Source: Gemmatimonadota bacterium | Lineage (GTDB): Bacteria > Gemmatimonadota > Gemmatimonadetes > Gemmatimonadales > GWC2-71-9 | DNA length: 38,925 bases | Assembly: GCA_025358055.1 (NCBI GenBank) | Contig: JANYKV010000057.1 | Location: 1-38,925 of the forward strand | Reading direction: 5' to 3' | Shown here: piece after piece, positions 1-9,541 of the stretch | How positions within the stretch are numbered: the first letter of the stretch is position 1 | How the letters are laid out: every line of letters begins with the position of its first letter | The notes under the pieces: generated by a model | Told to the model about the DNA's origin: nothing | The model's input: only the letters and a program-made list of their open reading frames with translations | Databases searched by the model: none | Made by a program: the position numbers and the translations under genes

Positions 1-413
1 GGGCCCAAGGCTGGGGGCCGTTGGGCTTCCAGAAACGCCTCGATGATGAGGAGTCCGCCCGGGACCAAACGATCGATGACGTCCGGCATCCGAGTTCGGT
101 CCAAGTAGTTGAACATCAGGACCACATCGAACACCCCAAAGTCCGGCCAGGGCTGTTCGAGATCGGCTTCGATCCAACTGACGGAGACACCGGCGGCCGC
201 GCTCATCCGACGCGCGACGGTGAGCCTCGCAGGATCGCGGTCCACCCCGACGACGGTCGCACCGAGGGTGGCGGCGGCGATGCTATGACGACCGATGCCA
301 CACGCCATGTCGAGCACCCGGGCACCAGGGCGAATCCGGCTGGCATGCCACCGAAACCAGACACTCGGCCGGCTGCCGACCTCAAGCGGAAGCGGAGTAT
401 GTTCGAAGCGCAA
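1..413 (-). CDS. Class I SAM-dependent methyltransferase, C-terminus cut by window edge
   Basis: Reading the minus strand gives an open frame that runs off the left edge. It contains the SAM-binding motif I VLDMACGIGRH, then VVGVDRDPARL (acidic end of strand 2), a WIEADLEQPWP segment and VVLMFNYLDR, followed by VPGGLLIIEAFLEAQRPP. This is the order of a Rossmann-fold class I methyltransferase of the small-molecule/TehB-like type; the substrate cannot be told. No ATG precedes motif I. The frame opens just after a stop at 416-414, and the first usable start is TTG at 413, with GGGGAG about eight bases upstream. That start lies inside the first codons of the divergent glpD, so the two 5' ends overlap by about 15 bp if both starts are right. 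Family is firm, start tentative. Confidence 0.8.
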   Translation of the reverse strand, partial: MRFEHTPLPLEVGSRPSVWFRWHASRIRPGARVLDMACGIGRHSIAAATLGATVVGVDRDPARLTVARRMSAAAGVSVSWIEADLEQPWPDFGVFDVVLMFNYLDRTRMPDVIDRLVPGGLLIIEAFLEAQRPPALG

Positions 414-2054
414 TCAGGTCACTCCCCGCGTCGAGTTGTTTTGGCCGACCTCGCCCGCACCCAGTACCAGGTGATGGTGATCGGCGGAGGAATTACGGGC
501 GCGTCCATCGCAAGGGATGCCGCCATGCGCGGACTGTCCACCCTACTCATTGAGCAACACGACGTGGCCTCTGGCACCAGCTCACGGTCGAGTCGTCTGG
601 TGCATGGCGGACTTCGCTATCTCGAGCAGCGCGAATTCCGCTTGGTATTCGAAGCCCTGCGCGAGCGCCGCACCTGGCTCCGTATCGCCCCGCATCTCGT
701 GCGAGCACAAGCCTTTGTCCTCCCGAGCCGACAGGGAGACCGGGTGCCCGGCTGGAAGATCCGCCTCGGGCTTTGGCTCTATGACCGACTGGCCCGCACT
801 GGCAATCTGCCGCTCCATCGCAACCTGAGCAAGCGGGAGGTCATGACCCTGGAACCAGGCCTCGACTCCACCGGGCTGCGAGACGGGGCGCTCTATTACG
901 ATGCGCAATGCGACGACGCGCGCCTCACGATCGCCATCGCGAGGAGCGCCGCCTACTACGGGGCGGTGGTGCGCAACTATACCGCCGTCACCGGGCTCAC
1001 CCACCAGGCGGGGCGTGTGGTGGGCGCGACACTATGCGACCGCGAAACCGGCGAACACGCCCCGGTAACGGCCCGAGTGATCGTCAACGCCACGGGTCCT
1101 TGGTCGGATCAGGTCCGGAAGTTGGACTCGCCCGGGCAAGCGCAGCTTCTTCGGCCCACCAAGGGCGTTCACATCTTGGTACCGCGGGCCCGACTAGGGA
1201 ATCGGCACGGCATCACCTTCACCAGCGCCATCGACGGCCGCGTCATGTTCGTCCTTCCATGGAACGAACAGGCTTACGTCGGCACGACCGATACAGACAC
1301 GAGCGAGACTCCCGACACCGTCTCTGCTCAAGCCGAGGATGTCGCCTACCTCCTCCGGTCGGCGAACGCGCTCTATCCCGCCGCTCGGCTCACCGAAGCG
1401 GACGTGCTTGCGACCTGGGCTGGGCTCCGACCCCTGCTTGCTGGAAGTCCAACGGACCCGACGTCAAGCATCTCCCGCGAGCACCGCCTGGAGTGCTCCA
1501 GTACAGGGCTTCTGACAATTGCCGGCGGGAAGCTCACGACCGCCCGCTCGATGGCAGCGGAGGTCCTCAGCGCTGTGGAACGATTGCTCGGACAAACGCG
1601 GCGCGCGCGCGAGAAAACCCGGGACCCGGCGCAAGTTCGGTTGCCCGGCGGCGAATCGATTTCGGATCAGGAGATTCGCAGCGCATTCCGCACCGGCCCG
1701 GTCAATGATCACCTCCTGGTGCATTTGCGATCTCACTATGGTTCGGAGGCCCGAGAAATCGGCGCTCTGTGCAACGAATCCCCCTCCCTCTTCGCGCCGA
1801 TGCATCCGGCGCACCCAGCCCTTCTCGCGGAAGCCGTATTCGCCACGCGGTATGAATGGGCCAGACGGGTGGAGGACGTCCTGGTCCGGCGGGTCCATGT
1901 CTTCTACGAAACCAAGGACCATGGAATGCAGGCGCGAGACCGTGTCGCGGGGATCATGGCGCACGAGCTTGGTTGGGACGCCAACCAGGAGCGGAATGAA
2001 GCTGAGAAGTTCGGAGACTTTGCGGCTGGGGCTTCGAGCCATTCTGACGGCTAA
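399..2054 (+). CDS. glpD: Aerobic glycerol-3-phosphate dehydrogenase (FAD)
   Basis: Oxidises sn-glycerol-3-phosphate to dihydroxyacetone phosphate and passes electrons through FAD to membrane quinones. The 551-aa product has the dinucleotide-binding motif VIGGGITGASIARDAAMRG near residue 27, then the family motif SSRSSRLVHGGLRYLEQ, a VNATGPWSD segment, and VGTTDTDTSETP with WAGLRPL before ISREH and GGKLTT. The C-terminal helical domain (EAVFATRYEWARRVEDVLVRR) is present, so the enzyme looks complete. The open frame extends upstream to position 21, but those 126 codons are the antisense shadow of the methyltransferase; ATG 399, preceded by GGAAG and GGAG, gives the normal N-terminal length. 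It stands alone: glpK and glpF are not adjacent. Confidence 0.93.
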   Translation: MFEAQSGHSPRRVVLADLARTQYQVMVIGGGITGASIARDAAMRGLSTLLIEQHDVASGTSSRSSRLVHGGLRYLEQREFRLVFEALRERRTWLRIAPHLVRAQAFVLPSRQGDRVPGWKIRLGLWLYDRLARTGNLPLHRNLSKREVMTLEPGLDSTGLRDGALYYDAQCDDARLTIAIARSAAYYGAVVRNYTAVTGLTHQAGRVVGATLCDRETGEHAPVTARVIVNATGPWSDQVRKLDSPGQAQLLRPTKGVHILVPRARLGNRHGITFTSAIDGRVMFVLPWNEQAYVGTTDTDTSETPDTVSAQAEDVAYLLRSANALYPAARLTEADVLATWAGLRPLLAGSPTDPTSSISREHRLECSSTGLLTIAGGKLTTARSMAAEVLSAVERLLGQTRRAREKTRDPAQVRLPGGESISDQEIRSAFRTGPVNDHLLVHLRSHYGSEAREIGALCNESPSLFAPMHPAHPALLAEAVFATRYEWARRVEDVLVRRVHVFYETKDHGMQARDRVAGIMAHELGWDANQERNEAEKFGDFAAGASSHSDG

Positions 2055-2120
2055 GCGTTATTTTCAGGGGTGATCCTGTCGTTGCCTCTAGGATGCTTCG
2101 GGTGATTCGAAAGAGACTCT

Positions 2121-5100
2121 ATGGCTAGTCAACCGACCGATCCGAACGTCTTCGAAACTGCGAACGCAGGCTTTGCGCAAGCAGTGTACGAGGACTATCT
2201 CAAGAATCCGGAGACGGTATCCTCGGAGTGGCGTCGGCTGTTCGAGAGCGGCGTCGTCGGCGAACGGCCGCCCGTCACCCGCAGCGAGAATGGAGCGCCA
2301 AAGGCGGCCGCGCCTCCGGTGATCCCCGAGGCCGGCACCCCGATCAAGGGTCCGGCGGCCCGACTCGTGGCCAACATGACCGAATCACTCTCGATTCCGA
2401 CCGCGACGACCTTTCGCGAGTTTTCGGTCAGCCTATTGGAATCTCGACGCGGGGAACTGAACCGGGCGCTGAGCGCGGCGGGCCGGCGCGAAAAAATCTC
2501 CTTCACTCACTTGATCGGATACGCCATCGTTCGCGCGGCGGTGCGGCACCCAGTGATGGGCACCTCGCTCCAGACGGTCGACGGCGCCCCGTACCGCCAC
2601 ACGCCCGGAGGGGTGAACCTCGGACTCGCAGTGGATGTCACTCGAAAGGACGGCTCGCGGGGCTTAGTGGTTCCGGTGTTGAACCACGCAGATGGAATGA
2701 CCTTCGCCGCGTTCCACTCGGCGTACGAGAGCATCGTGGAGAAGGCGCGCACCAATAAGCTCATGCCGGATGAGTTCGTCGGCGCGACGATGACACTCAC
2801 CAACCCTGGGGGCTTGGGCACCGTTGCCTCGGTCCCCCGGCTGATGATGGGCCAAGGCAGCATCATCGCGGTCGGGGCCATCGTGTATCCGGCGGAGTTC
2901 GCCACGGTCAGCGCAGAGAAGTTGACCGAGTTCGGGATCAGCAAGGTGATGACGGTCACGAGCACCTATGACCACCGCGTCATACAAGGCGCGGAATCCG
3001 GTGATTTCCTTCGCAGCGTCGAGCAATTGCTTCAGGGCCACGAGGGGTTTTATGAGCACATTGCCACAAGCCTCGCCGTGGCGCTTGGCACGGCACCGAG
3101 TACCACGCAGAGGGTAGTCGCCCCGGCGCCGGAATTGCCGGCCGGCCTCGGCGGGGGCGCCTCGGCGCGGGATCTCGCCGACGTGGCAGCCGCGATGGGT
3201 CTCGTGAAGGCGTATCGCACGCACGGGCATTTAGCTGCGCACCTCGACCCGTTGGGAAGCGAGCCGATCGGTGATCCGGCGCTCGACCCCACCACGCTCG
3301 GATTAACGCCCGAAATCATGGCGCGAATTCCGGCGAGTGTTCTGCGCGTTGCGGTCCCGGGACGAACCCTGGCCGATGCTTTGCCCAATCTGCAAGCCAC
3401 CTACTGCGGGACGATGGCCTATGAAGTGGAACACATCAGTAATCATCAAGAGCGGGTGTGGCTTCGCGCGCAAATCGAATCCGGCGCCCACCGTCAGCCG
3501 CTCGACGCGGAGGCCAAGCGACGGCTGTTCGAGCGCCTGACCCAAGTCGAGACTTTCGAACGCTTCCTCCACAAGGCGTATCTCGGGCAGAAGCGATTCT
3601 CGATTGAAGGCGTCGACATGCTGATTCCAATGCTGGATCTCGTCATCGAAACCGCGGGGGACGCGGGGGTTCGCGAGGTGGTGCTCGGAATGGCGCACCG
3701 GGGCCGACTGAACGTGCTCACCCATACTATCGGTCGCCCCTACGTCACCATCTTCGCGGAATTCGAAGGGGGAAAGCAGCATCCCAGCGACGAGCCCGAC
3801 ATCGGGACAGGGGACGTCAAGTACCATCATGGTGCCGAGGGGGCATACGTCACCCGTTCCGGCAAGGCGATCACGGTCGCGTTGGCACACAACCCAAGTC
3901 ATCTGGAATTCGTGGGAGCGGTGGTGAGCGGCCAGGCTCGGGCGCGTCAAACGCAACGTCGGGGTCGCGAGCCCGTGGTCGATGCGGTCGTCGCCATTCC
4001 GGTCGTCATCCACGGCGACGCCGCCTTTGCGGGCCAGGGCGTCGTTCAGGAGACCCTCAACCTAGGCGCGCTCAAGGGATACAAAATCGGCGGCACGATT
4101 CACCTCATCACGAACAACCAAGTTGGCTTCACCACCGACGTGACCGACGCGCGCTCGACCCGTCACGCGAGCGATCTCGCCAAAGGGTTCGACATCCCGA
4201 TCATCCACGTGAACGCCGACGATCCCGAAGCGTGCCTCGCCGCGGTGCGGCTGGCGATGATGTACCGGACCCGATTCCATGAAGACATGCTGATCGACCT
4301 GGTCGGCTACCGGCGTCACGGCCACAATGAAGGCGATGAGCCCAGCTATACCCAGCCGTTGATGTACGCTCGCATCAAGGACCTCCCGACGGTCCGTCAG
4401 CGTTACGCGTTCCAGCTGGCCCAGGAAGCCGTGGTGACCGAAGCGGAAGCCGAGGCGCAGTTCACGGCCACTTACCAGCACCTGGTGGATATCCAACAGG
4501 GATTCAAGGCGAGTGTCGGGCAAAGCGGAAAGACCGATGATCCAACGCCCAAAACCACACCGTGGCAAGAGGTCGGCACCGCCATCTTGGCTGATGTCGC
4601 CCGCGCGCTCAACCAACAGCTCTTGACCACACCGGAGGGGTTCACGGTCAACCCCAAACTGAAGCGGCAATTGGAACGGCGCGGTTCGGCGCTTGGGCCC
4701 GAGGGAGGCATCGATTGGGCCCAGGCCGAAGCTCTCGCCCTCGCGTCCCTTCTGACCGAGGGTGTGCCGATCCGATTCACGGGCCAAGATTGCGAACGGG
4801 GAACCTTCAGCCACAGGCACCTGGTACTGCACGACGCGGTGACGGGCACAACCTACACACCAATGCAAAGACTTCCGGGGGCGCTCGCGACATTTGAGCT
4901 TCACAACAGTCCGCTCTCCGAACTTGCGACCCTGGGATTCGAGTACGGTTACAGTACGACCGCTTCGGAGTCGCTGGTGTTGTGGGAAGCCCAGTTCGGC
5001 GACTTCATCAACGGCGCCCAAGTCATCGTCGATCAATTTCTCGTGGCCGGGTATTCGAAGTGGGGACTGACCTGCCGACTCACCCTGCTCTTGCCCCATG

Positions 5101-5738
5101 GCTATGAGGGACAAGGTCCGGAGCACTCGAGCGCCCGGCTTGAGCGCTTCTTGCAACTGGCGGCGGAGGGCAATATCCGGATCGCGAACTGCACAACGCC
5201 GGCTCAATACTTCCACCTCCTCCGTCGCCAGGCTCGGCGGCAGCGGCAGCGACCGCTCATCCTCTTCACACCGAAGAGCCTACTCCGACATCCCTTGGCC
5301 ACGTCCGCCCTTGGGGATCTCACCAGCGGTACCTTCGAGCCGGTCCTGGATGATGCTTCGGCGATAGGCCGTGCGGGTGACATCAGGCGGCTGGTACTTT
5401 GCTCCGGCAAGGTGTACTACGACTTGCTTGCCGAGGCGCAGAATCGTCAAACGGATCGACCGGCCATTGCGAGGTTGGAGCAACTCTACTCCTTGCCGGA
5501 GGGACAGCTGCGGACCCTGATCGCGCGCTATCCGAACCTGCAAGAGATCATCTGGGCGCAGGAGGAGCCGCAAAACATGGGCGCGTGGACCTACCTGGCC
5601 CCGCGCCTCACCATGTTGCTTCCTTCCGGCGTCGGGCTCCAATACGCCGGCCGGCCGGAACGGGCGAGTCCAGCGGAAGGGAAGCCGGCGGTCCATGCGA
5701 CGGAGCAGGCGAGATTGGTGCGCGAGGCGTTGGGGTGA
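2121..5738 (+). CDS. kgd: Multifunctional 2-oxoglutarate decarboxylase/dehydrogenase E1 with fused E2 acyltransferase domain
   Basis: TCA-cycle enzyme of the Kgd/OdhA type. The 1205-aa protein has three parts. Residues 1-45 are the E1o N-terminal segment (YEDYLKNPETVSSEWRRLF). About 70-320 form a dihydrolipoamide succinyltransferase catalytic domain with the active-site motif YDHRVIQGAESGDF (His about 285). About 350-1205 are the thiamine-diphosphate E1 part with GMAHRGRLNVL, GDVKYHHGA, HGDAAFAGQGVVQETLNL, LITNNQVGFTT and YRRHGHNEGDEPSYTQP. No lipoyl domain is visible, as expected for Kgd, which must use the lipoyl domain of another E2. This architecture is best known from Actinobacteria and also occurs in other phyla including Gemmatimonadota. 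ATG 2121 has only a weak GAAAGAGA ribosome site. It is monocistronic by appearance and converges on the HNH gene 49 bp downstream. Confidence 0.95.
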   Translation: MASQPTDPNVFETANAGFAQAVYEDYLKNPETVSSEWRRLFESGVVGERPPVTRSENGAPKAAAPPVIPEAGTPIKGPAARLVANMTESLSIPTATTFREFSVSLLESRRGELNRALSAAGRREKISFTHLIGYAIVRAAVRHPVMGTSLQTVDGAPYRHTPGGVNLGLAVDVTRKDGSRGLVVPVLNHADGMTFAAFHSAYESIVEKARTNKLMPDEFVGATMTLTNPGGLGTVASVPRLMMGQGSIIAVGAIVYPAEFATVSAEKLTEFGISKVMTVTSTYDHRVIQGAESGDFLRSVEQLLQGHEGFYEHIATSLAVALGTAPSTTQRVVAPAPELPAGLGGGASARDLADVAAAMGLVKAYRTHGHLAAHLDPLGSEPIGDPALDPTTLGLTPEIMARIPASVLRVAVPGRTLADALPNLQATYCGTMAYEVEHISNHQERVWLRAQIESGAHRQPLDAEAKRRLFERLTQVETFERFLHKAYLGQKRFSIEGVDMLIPMLDLVIETAGDAGVREVVLGMAHRGRLNVLTHTIGRPYVTIFAEFEGGKQHPSDEPDIGTGDVKYHHGAEGAYVTRSGKAITVALAHNPSHLEFVGAVVSGQARARQTQRRGREPVVDAVVAIPVVIHGDAAFAGQGVVQETLNLGALKGYKIGGTIHLITNNQVGFTTDVTDARSTRHASDLAKGFDIPIIHVNADDPEACLAAVRLAMMYRTRFHEDMLIDLVGYRRHGHNEGDEPSYTQPLMYARIKDLPTVRQRYAFQLAQEAVVTEAEAEAQFTATYQHLVDIQQGFKASVGQSGKTDDPTPKTTPWQEVGTAILADVARALNQQLLTTPEGFTVNPKLKRQLERRGSALGPEGGIDWAQAEALALASLLTEGVPIRFTGQDCERGTFSHRHLVLHDAVTGTTYTPMQRLPGALATFELHNSPLSELATLGFEYGYSTTASESLVLWEAQFGDFINGAQVIVDQFLVAGYSKWGLTCRLTLLLPHGYEGQGPEHSSARLERFLQLAAEGNIRIANCTTPAQYFHLLRRQARRQRQRPLILFTPKSLLRHPLATSALGDLTSGTFEPVLDDASAIGRAGDIRRLVLCSGKVYYDLLAEAQNRQTDRPAIARLEQLYSLPEGQLRTLIARYPNLQEIIWAQEEPQNMGAWTYLAPRLTMLLPSGVGLQYAGRPERASPAEGKPAVHATEQARLVREALG

Positions 5739-5787
5739 CGCAGATGGCGCGGATACCACAGAGGACACAAGACAACCAACAGGACCC

Positions 5788-6189
5788 CTAGTCCCCACCA
5801 TTCAGCATCGGACGTTCGGAGGCCTGGCGCGCCAGCTCTTTCAATGGGTCCGAAAGGTGATCCCCATAATGCAGCAGGAACACCCCCCGAGAACGTCTGG
5901 CGAGGAGGAACGCCAAGAGCGGAGTATCGGCTTTGGCGGCATTGCAGGGGGGACACGCCAGGACCAGGTTATCCGGCCGATCGTAGGCCGATTTTCCCTT
6001 TCGGGGTCGGACGTGATCGAGCGTGATGATGTCCGGTTGCATCGTGATCCCGCAATAGGCGCATACGGGGCCATGCAACTCGAGAAGCCAGTCACGGTGA
6101 TTTTGATAGGATCGCCCAGCGGAGCGGCGAAGAATCGACGAGGACTGCGGCGCTGAACGACGGGAACGTCTTCCGGATCTACGAGGCAC
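5788..6189 (-). CDS. Small HNH endonuclease
   Basis: The 133-aa product has the compact HNH fold: CAYCGITM (first Cys pair), [12 protein letters not shown] with the catalytic Asp-His, then [20 protein letters not shown] with the central Asn and second Cys pair. These are zinc-ribbon HNH features typical of stand-alone HNH proteins of bacterial genomes. The only start available after the upstream in-frame stop is GTG 6189, with no good ribosome site, so the arginine-rich N-terminus is uncertain. It lies alone and in reverse between kgd and tkt. No methylase, phage or intein partner is nearby, so its role (repair, restriction or a remnant of a mobile unit) is open. Confidence 0.82.
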   Translation of the reverse strand: MPRRSGRRSRRSAPQSSSILRRSAGRSYQNHRDWLLELHGPVCAYCGITMQPDIITLDHVRPRKGKSAYDRPDNLVLACPPCNAAKADTPLLAFLLARRSRGVFLLHYGDHLSDPLKELARQASERPMLNGGD

Positions 6190-6300
6190 GTGGAGCGAAT
6201 CTCTCCCTCATTGGTTGGCCGAAGAATAACACCATCGAACCCGTTCGCCAAACCTCATAGAGAGCGTAGGATACCCATTCTCGCTGCTCCCGACTCGGTT

Positions 6301-8397
6301 ATGTTTCACGCGCTCGAGATTCCCGCCCAGCAGGGTTCACAACGTGAGGAGTTTCGTCTGCCAAACCAATCGCCGTCCGCGCCCGCTCTGGCCGCCGCCC
6401 AGACCGTCGCCTGGCAATCCATCAATTCCATTCGCGTGCTGTCGATGGACGCCGTTGAACAGGCCAACTCGGGCCACCCCGGCACCCCGATGGCTTTGGC
6501 ACCTGCGGCGTACGTGCTGTGGAGCCGTTTCCTTCACCATCATCCCCAACGACCGGACTGGCCCGACCGGGATCGTTTCGTGCTCTCGTGCGGCCACGCG
6601 TCGATGCTTCTGTACAGCCTGCTTTACCTCTCCGGATACGACCTTTCTCTCGACGAAATCAAACACTTCCGTCAGTGGGGATCCAAGACCCCGGGCCATC
6701 CGGAGCGGGGCCATACCCCCGGCGTGGAGACCACCACCGGCCCCCTCGGTCAGGGTGTGGGCAACGCGGTCGGAATGGCGATCGCCGAGCGATTGCTCGC
6801 CGAGCGGTTCAATGTGCCCGGGCATACGATCGTGGACCATCGGGTCTGGGGATTCGCGAGCGATGGCGACCTGATGGAAGGGGTAGCAAGTGAAGCGGCA
6901 TCGCTCGCCGGACACCTGCGCCTGGGCAAACTCAAGCTGATTTACGATGACAACCATATCACGATTGACGGCACCACCGCACTTTCTTTTTCGGAGGACG
7001 TTGGCGCCCGGTTCGAGGCCTATGGTTGGCATGTCGAACGGGTCAACGACGGGAATGATTTGACCGCGATCGAAGCGGCGCTCGACGCCGCAGCCCGTGA
7101 AACCGCGAGGCCGTCGCTGGTCATCCTCCGCACGATCATCGCCGATCCCGCACCTACCAAGCGCGACACGTCAGCCGCTCACGGCGCGCCACTCGGCAAG
7201 GACGAGATCCAGAAAACCAAAGACATCATGGGCTGGCCGCAAGAACCCTTCTACGTGCCGGAAGGAGCGCTCCGCGATATGCGGAAGGCGGTCGACCGAG
7301 GAGCCGCCTGGGTGTCGGAGTGGCAAGCCCGATACGATGCCTATCGCGCGGCGCTCCCCGACCAGGCCAAAGCGTTCGAGGACGCCTTCGCGAATCGGCT
7401 GCCGGCCGGATGGGAAGCGAGCCTCCCGAATTTCGAAGGCACGACCAAGATGGCCACCCGCCGCGCCGGCGGCATGGTGCTCAACGCGTTGAGCCAATCG
7501 ATCCCAAACCTTCTGGGCGGTTCGGCCGATCTGGGAGGCAGCACCGGAACGACACTCAAACAGGGCGGTGCGCTCGGACCGACCACGAATGGTCGACAAA
7601 TCAATTGGGGCGTTCGGGAGCACGCGATGGGGTCGTGCATGAACGGCATCGCGGCGCACGGCGGATACCGCGCTTACGGCAGTACGTTCTTGGTGTTTTC
7701 GGATTACATGAAGCCGACCATTCGGTTGGCCGCGCTGATGAAGGTTCCGACGATCTATATCTTCACCCACGACTCCATAGGCGTAGGGGAAGACGGCCCG
7801 ACCCACCAGCCGATAGAGCACCTGGCGATGCTGCGAGGCATCCCGGGCCTCGTGGTCTTGCGCCCCGCGGACGCGGTCGAAACCCGCGACGCGTGGCGCG
7901 CCGCTATTGAGCGGATCGATGGTCCCACCGCGCTGATCCTATGTCGCCAAGACCTGCCCGTACTGGATCGATCCCTGCCCGGTACCGAGAACGGCACGAG
8001 CCGCGGTGGATACATTCTCTCTGACCCGGTGGGTGGCCCTCAGGCGATTCTGATCGCGACCGGCTCCGAGGTGAGCACCGCTGTCACCGCGGCCAAGAAG
8101 CTCTCGGACGAAGGGATTCGCATCCGGGTCGTGTCGCTTCCCTCTTGGGAATTGTTTTCTGCGCAGCCCAAGCAATACCGGGACGAGGTGCTACCCCCGG
8201 CACTCCGAGCCCGAGTTTCCATCGAGGCCGCGGAGGATTTTGGGTGGCTCAAGTTCGTGACGGAGGATGGTGAAAGTCTCGCGCTCAACCACTTCGGTGC
8301 GTCCGCACCTGCGGAGCGCCTATATGTGGAATTCGGGCTCAGCCCCGATCATGCGGTGGCCGCGATTCAACGCGTCCTCGCGCGGAGGTCCTCATGA
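6301..8397 (+). CDS. tkt: Transketolase
   Basis: Thiamine-diphosphate enzyme moving two-carbon units between pentose and hexose phosphates. Seen: [35 protein letters not shown], the TPP/Mg motif [18 protein letters not shown] followed by [12 protein letters not shown], and the second-domain segments [17 protein letters not shown] and [22 protein letters not shown]-terminal transketolase domain ends the protein. It is 698 aa from ATG 6301, longer than usual at the N-terminus (the frame continues to GTG 6190); a CTG at 6358 has a far better ribosome site. The stop overlaps the transaldolase ATG (ATGA at 8394-8397), so tkt and tal are translationally coupled. Within this window it would receive the D-xylulose-5-P made from L-arabinose. 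Function is firm, start is not. Confidence 0.93.
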   Translation: MFHALEIPAQQGSQREEFRLPNQSPSAPALAAAQTVAWQSINSIRVLSMDAVEQANSGHPGTPMALAPAAYVLWSRFLHHHPQRPDWPDRDRFVLSCGHASMLLYSLLYLSGYDLSLDEIKHFRQWGSKTPGHPERGHTPGVETTTGPLGQGVGNAVGMAIAERLLAERFNVPGHTIVDHRVWGFASDGDLMEGVASEAASLAGHLRLGKLKLIYDDNHITIDGTTALSFSEDVGARFEAYGWHVERVNDGNDLTAIEAALDAAARETARPSLVILRTIIADPAPTKRDTSAAHGAPLGKDEIQKTKDIMGWPQEPFYVPEGALRDMRKAVDRGAAWVSEWQARYDAYRAALPDQAKAFEDAFANRLPAGWEASLPNFEGTTKMATRRAGGMVLNALSQSIPNLLGGSADLGGSTGTTLKQGGALGPTTNGRQINWGVREHAMGSCMNGIAAHGGYRAYGSTFLVFSDYMKPTIRLAALMKVPTIYIFTHDSIGVGEDGPTHQPIEHLAMLRGIPGLVVLRPADAVETRDAWRAAIERIDGPTALILCRQDLPVLDRSLPGTENGTSRGGYILSDPVGGPQAILIATGSEVSTAVTAAKKLSDEGIRIRVVSLPSWELFSAQPKQYRDEVLPPALRARVSIEAAEDFGWLKFVTEDGESLALNHFGASAPAERLYVEFGLSPDHAVAAIQRVLARRSS
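6346..6351 (+). promoter_or_regulatory. Strong Shine-Dalgarno inside the annotated tkt N-terminus
   Basis: GAGGAG lies six bases before an in-frame CTG (6358) that begins [15 protein letters not shown], just ahead of the conserved transketolase start. ATG 6301 has no recognisable ribosome site. The true start may therefore be CTG 6358, giving 679 aa, close to the family's usual length. Confidence 0.4.
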
Positions 8398-9494
8398 CGG
8401 CAAATCCACTGGTCCGACTGGGCCAACTCGGGCAAAGCCCATGGTACGATTTCATCACCCGCCAGCTGCTCCAATCCGGCGAACTCCGCCGGCTGATCGC
8501 CAACAATGGACTGCGGGGCATGACCTCGAATCCGACCATTTTTGAGAAGGCCATCGCCGGCAGCGCGGACTACGATGCCGACATCCAACGCCTGCACGCG
8601 GCCGGCCTCGAACCCAAAGATATTTTTGAATCGCTAGCCGTGGCCGACGTTCGAGCCGCCTGTGACGAATTCAAGGGCGTGTACGAGGAGAGCAAGGGCC
8701 ATGATGGGTTGGTTTCACTCGAGGTTTCACCCACCCTGGCACACGATACGGCCGGGACCATCACGGAAGCCGAACGACTATGGGGCGCGTTGGCCCGCCC
8801 CAACGCCATGATCAAGATCCCGGGCACCAAGGCGGGACTCCCCGCCATCACCGCATGCTTGGCCGCGGGCATCAACGTCAACATTACCCTGCTGTTCTCG
8901 GTCGATCGATATCGCGCGGTAATCGAAGCGTTCTTCGCCGGGCTTGAGCAACGGCTGGCGGCCGGCGGCGCCATCGATCGCATTGCCTCAGTCGCCAGTT
9001 TTTTTGTGAGCCGAGTGGATGGGCGGGTCGATCCAATGCTGACCAAAGCCGGCGATCCTCACGGTCTCGCCGCCAAGATTGCCATCGCAAACGCCCAGGT
9101 GGCGTATCAAGCGTTTCGCCAATACTTCGCCTCGCCGCGATGGGAACGCCTGGCCGCGAAAAACGCCGCTCCCCAACGCCCCCTCTGGGCGTCGACCAGC
9201 ACGAAAGACCCGCGGTTTCCAGACGTGTACTACGTCGAGGCGCTCATCGCCCCCTCCACTGTAAACACGCTGCCGCCGGACACGTTCGCCGCCTATCTCG
9301 ATCACGGCAATCCCAAGGTGCGGATCGACGATGGCGACCCCCAAGAACTGCTCCGACGCCTCACGGCCACCGGCATTGATCTCGCCGACGTGACCGCGTT
9401 CCTGGAGGAGGATGGGGTGACCAAGTTCGCGGCGTCCTACAACCAGTTACTGACAGGAATCGCCTCGAAGATTGGGATTTTGGCCGGCAAATAA
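8394..9494 (+). CDS. tal: Transaldolase
   Basis: Transfers dihydroxyacetone between sedoheptulose-7-P and glyceraldehyde-3-P in the non-oxidative pentose phosphate pathway. The 366-aa protein has the TIM-barrel motifs of the longer transaldolase subfamily: [26 protein letters not shown], the Schiff-base lysine in [10 protein letters not shown] (Lys about 141), [24 protein letters not shown] and [11 protein letters not shown] good GGAGG lies at 8384-8388 and the ATG overlaps the tkt stop. The protein ends after the transaldolase domain; it is not fused to glucose-6-phosphate isomerase as in some bacteria. Confidence 0.95.
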   Translation: MTANPLVRLGQLGQSPWYDFITRQLLQSGELRRLIANNGLRGMTSNPTIFEKAIAGSADYDADIQRLHAAGLEPKDIFESLAVADVRAACDEFKGVYEESKGHDGLVSLEVSPTLAHDTAGTITEAERLWGALARPNAMIKIPGTKAGLPAITACLAAGINVNITLLFSVDRYRAVIEAFFAGLEQRLAAGGAIDRIASVASFFVSRVDGRVDPMLTKAGDPHGLAAKIAIANAQVAYQAFRQYFASPRWERLAAKNAAPQRPLWASTSTKDPRFPDVYYVEALIAPSTVNTLPPDTFAAYLDHGNPKVRIDDGDPQELLRRLTATGIDLADVTAFLEEDGVTKFAASYNQLLTGIASKIGILAGK

Positions 9495-9541
9495 CGTTTC
9501 GCTTCGCACCTTCCGTCAACACTCTAGTCCCGCGAGGTCGC

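Noticed and set aside
21-398. Upstream 126 codons of the glpD open frame
   Set aside because: They are antisense to a clear methyltransferase motif I region and match no GlpD N-terminus.
4062-5216. 384-codon minus-strand open frame inside kgd
   Set aside because: Shadow frame caused by high GC; no recognisable protein features.
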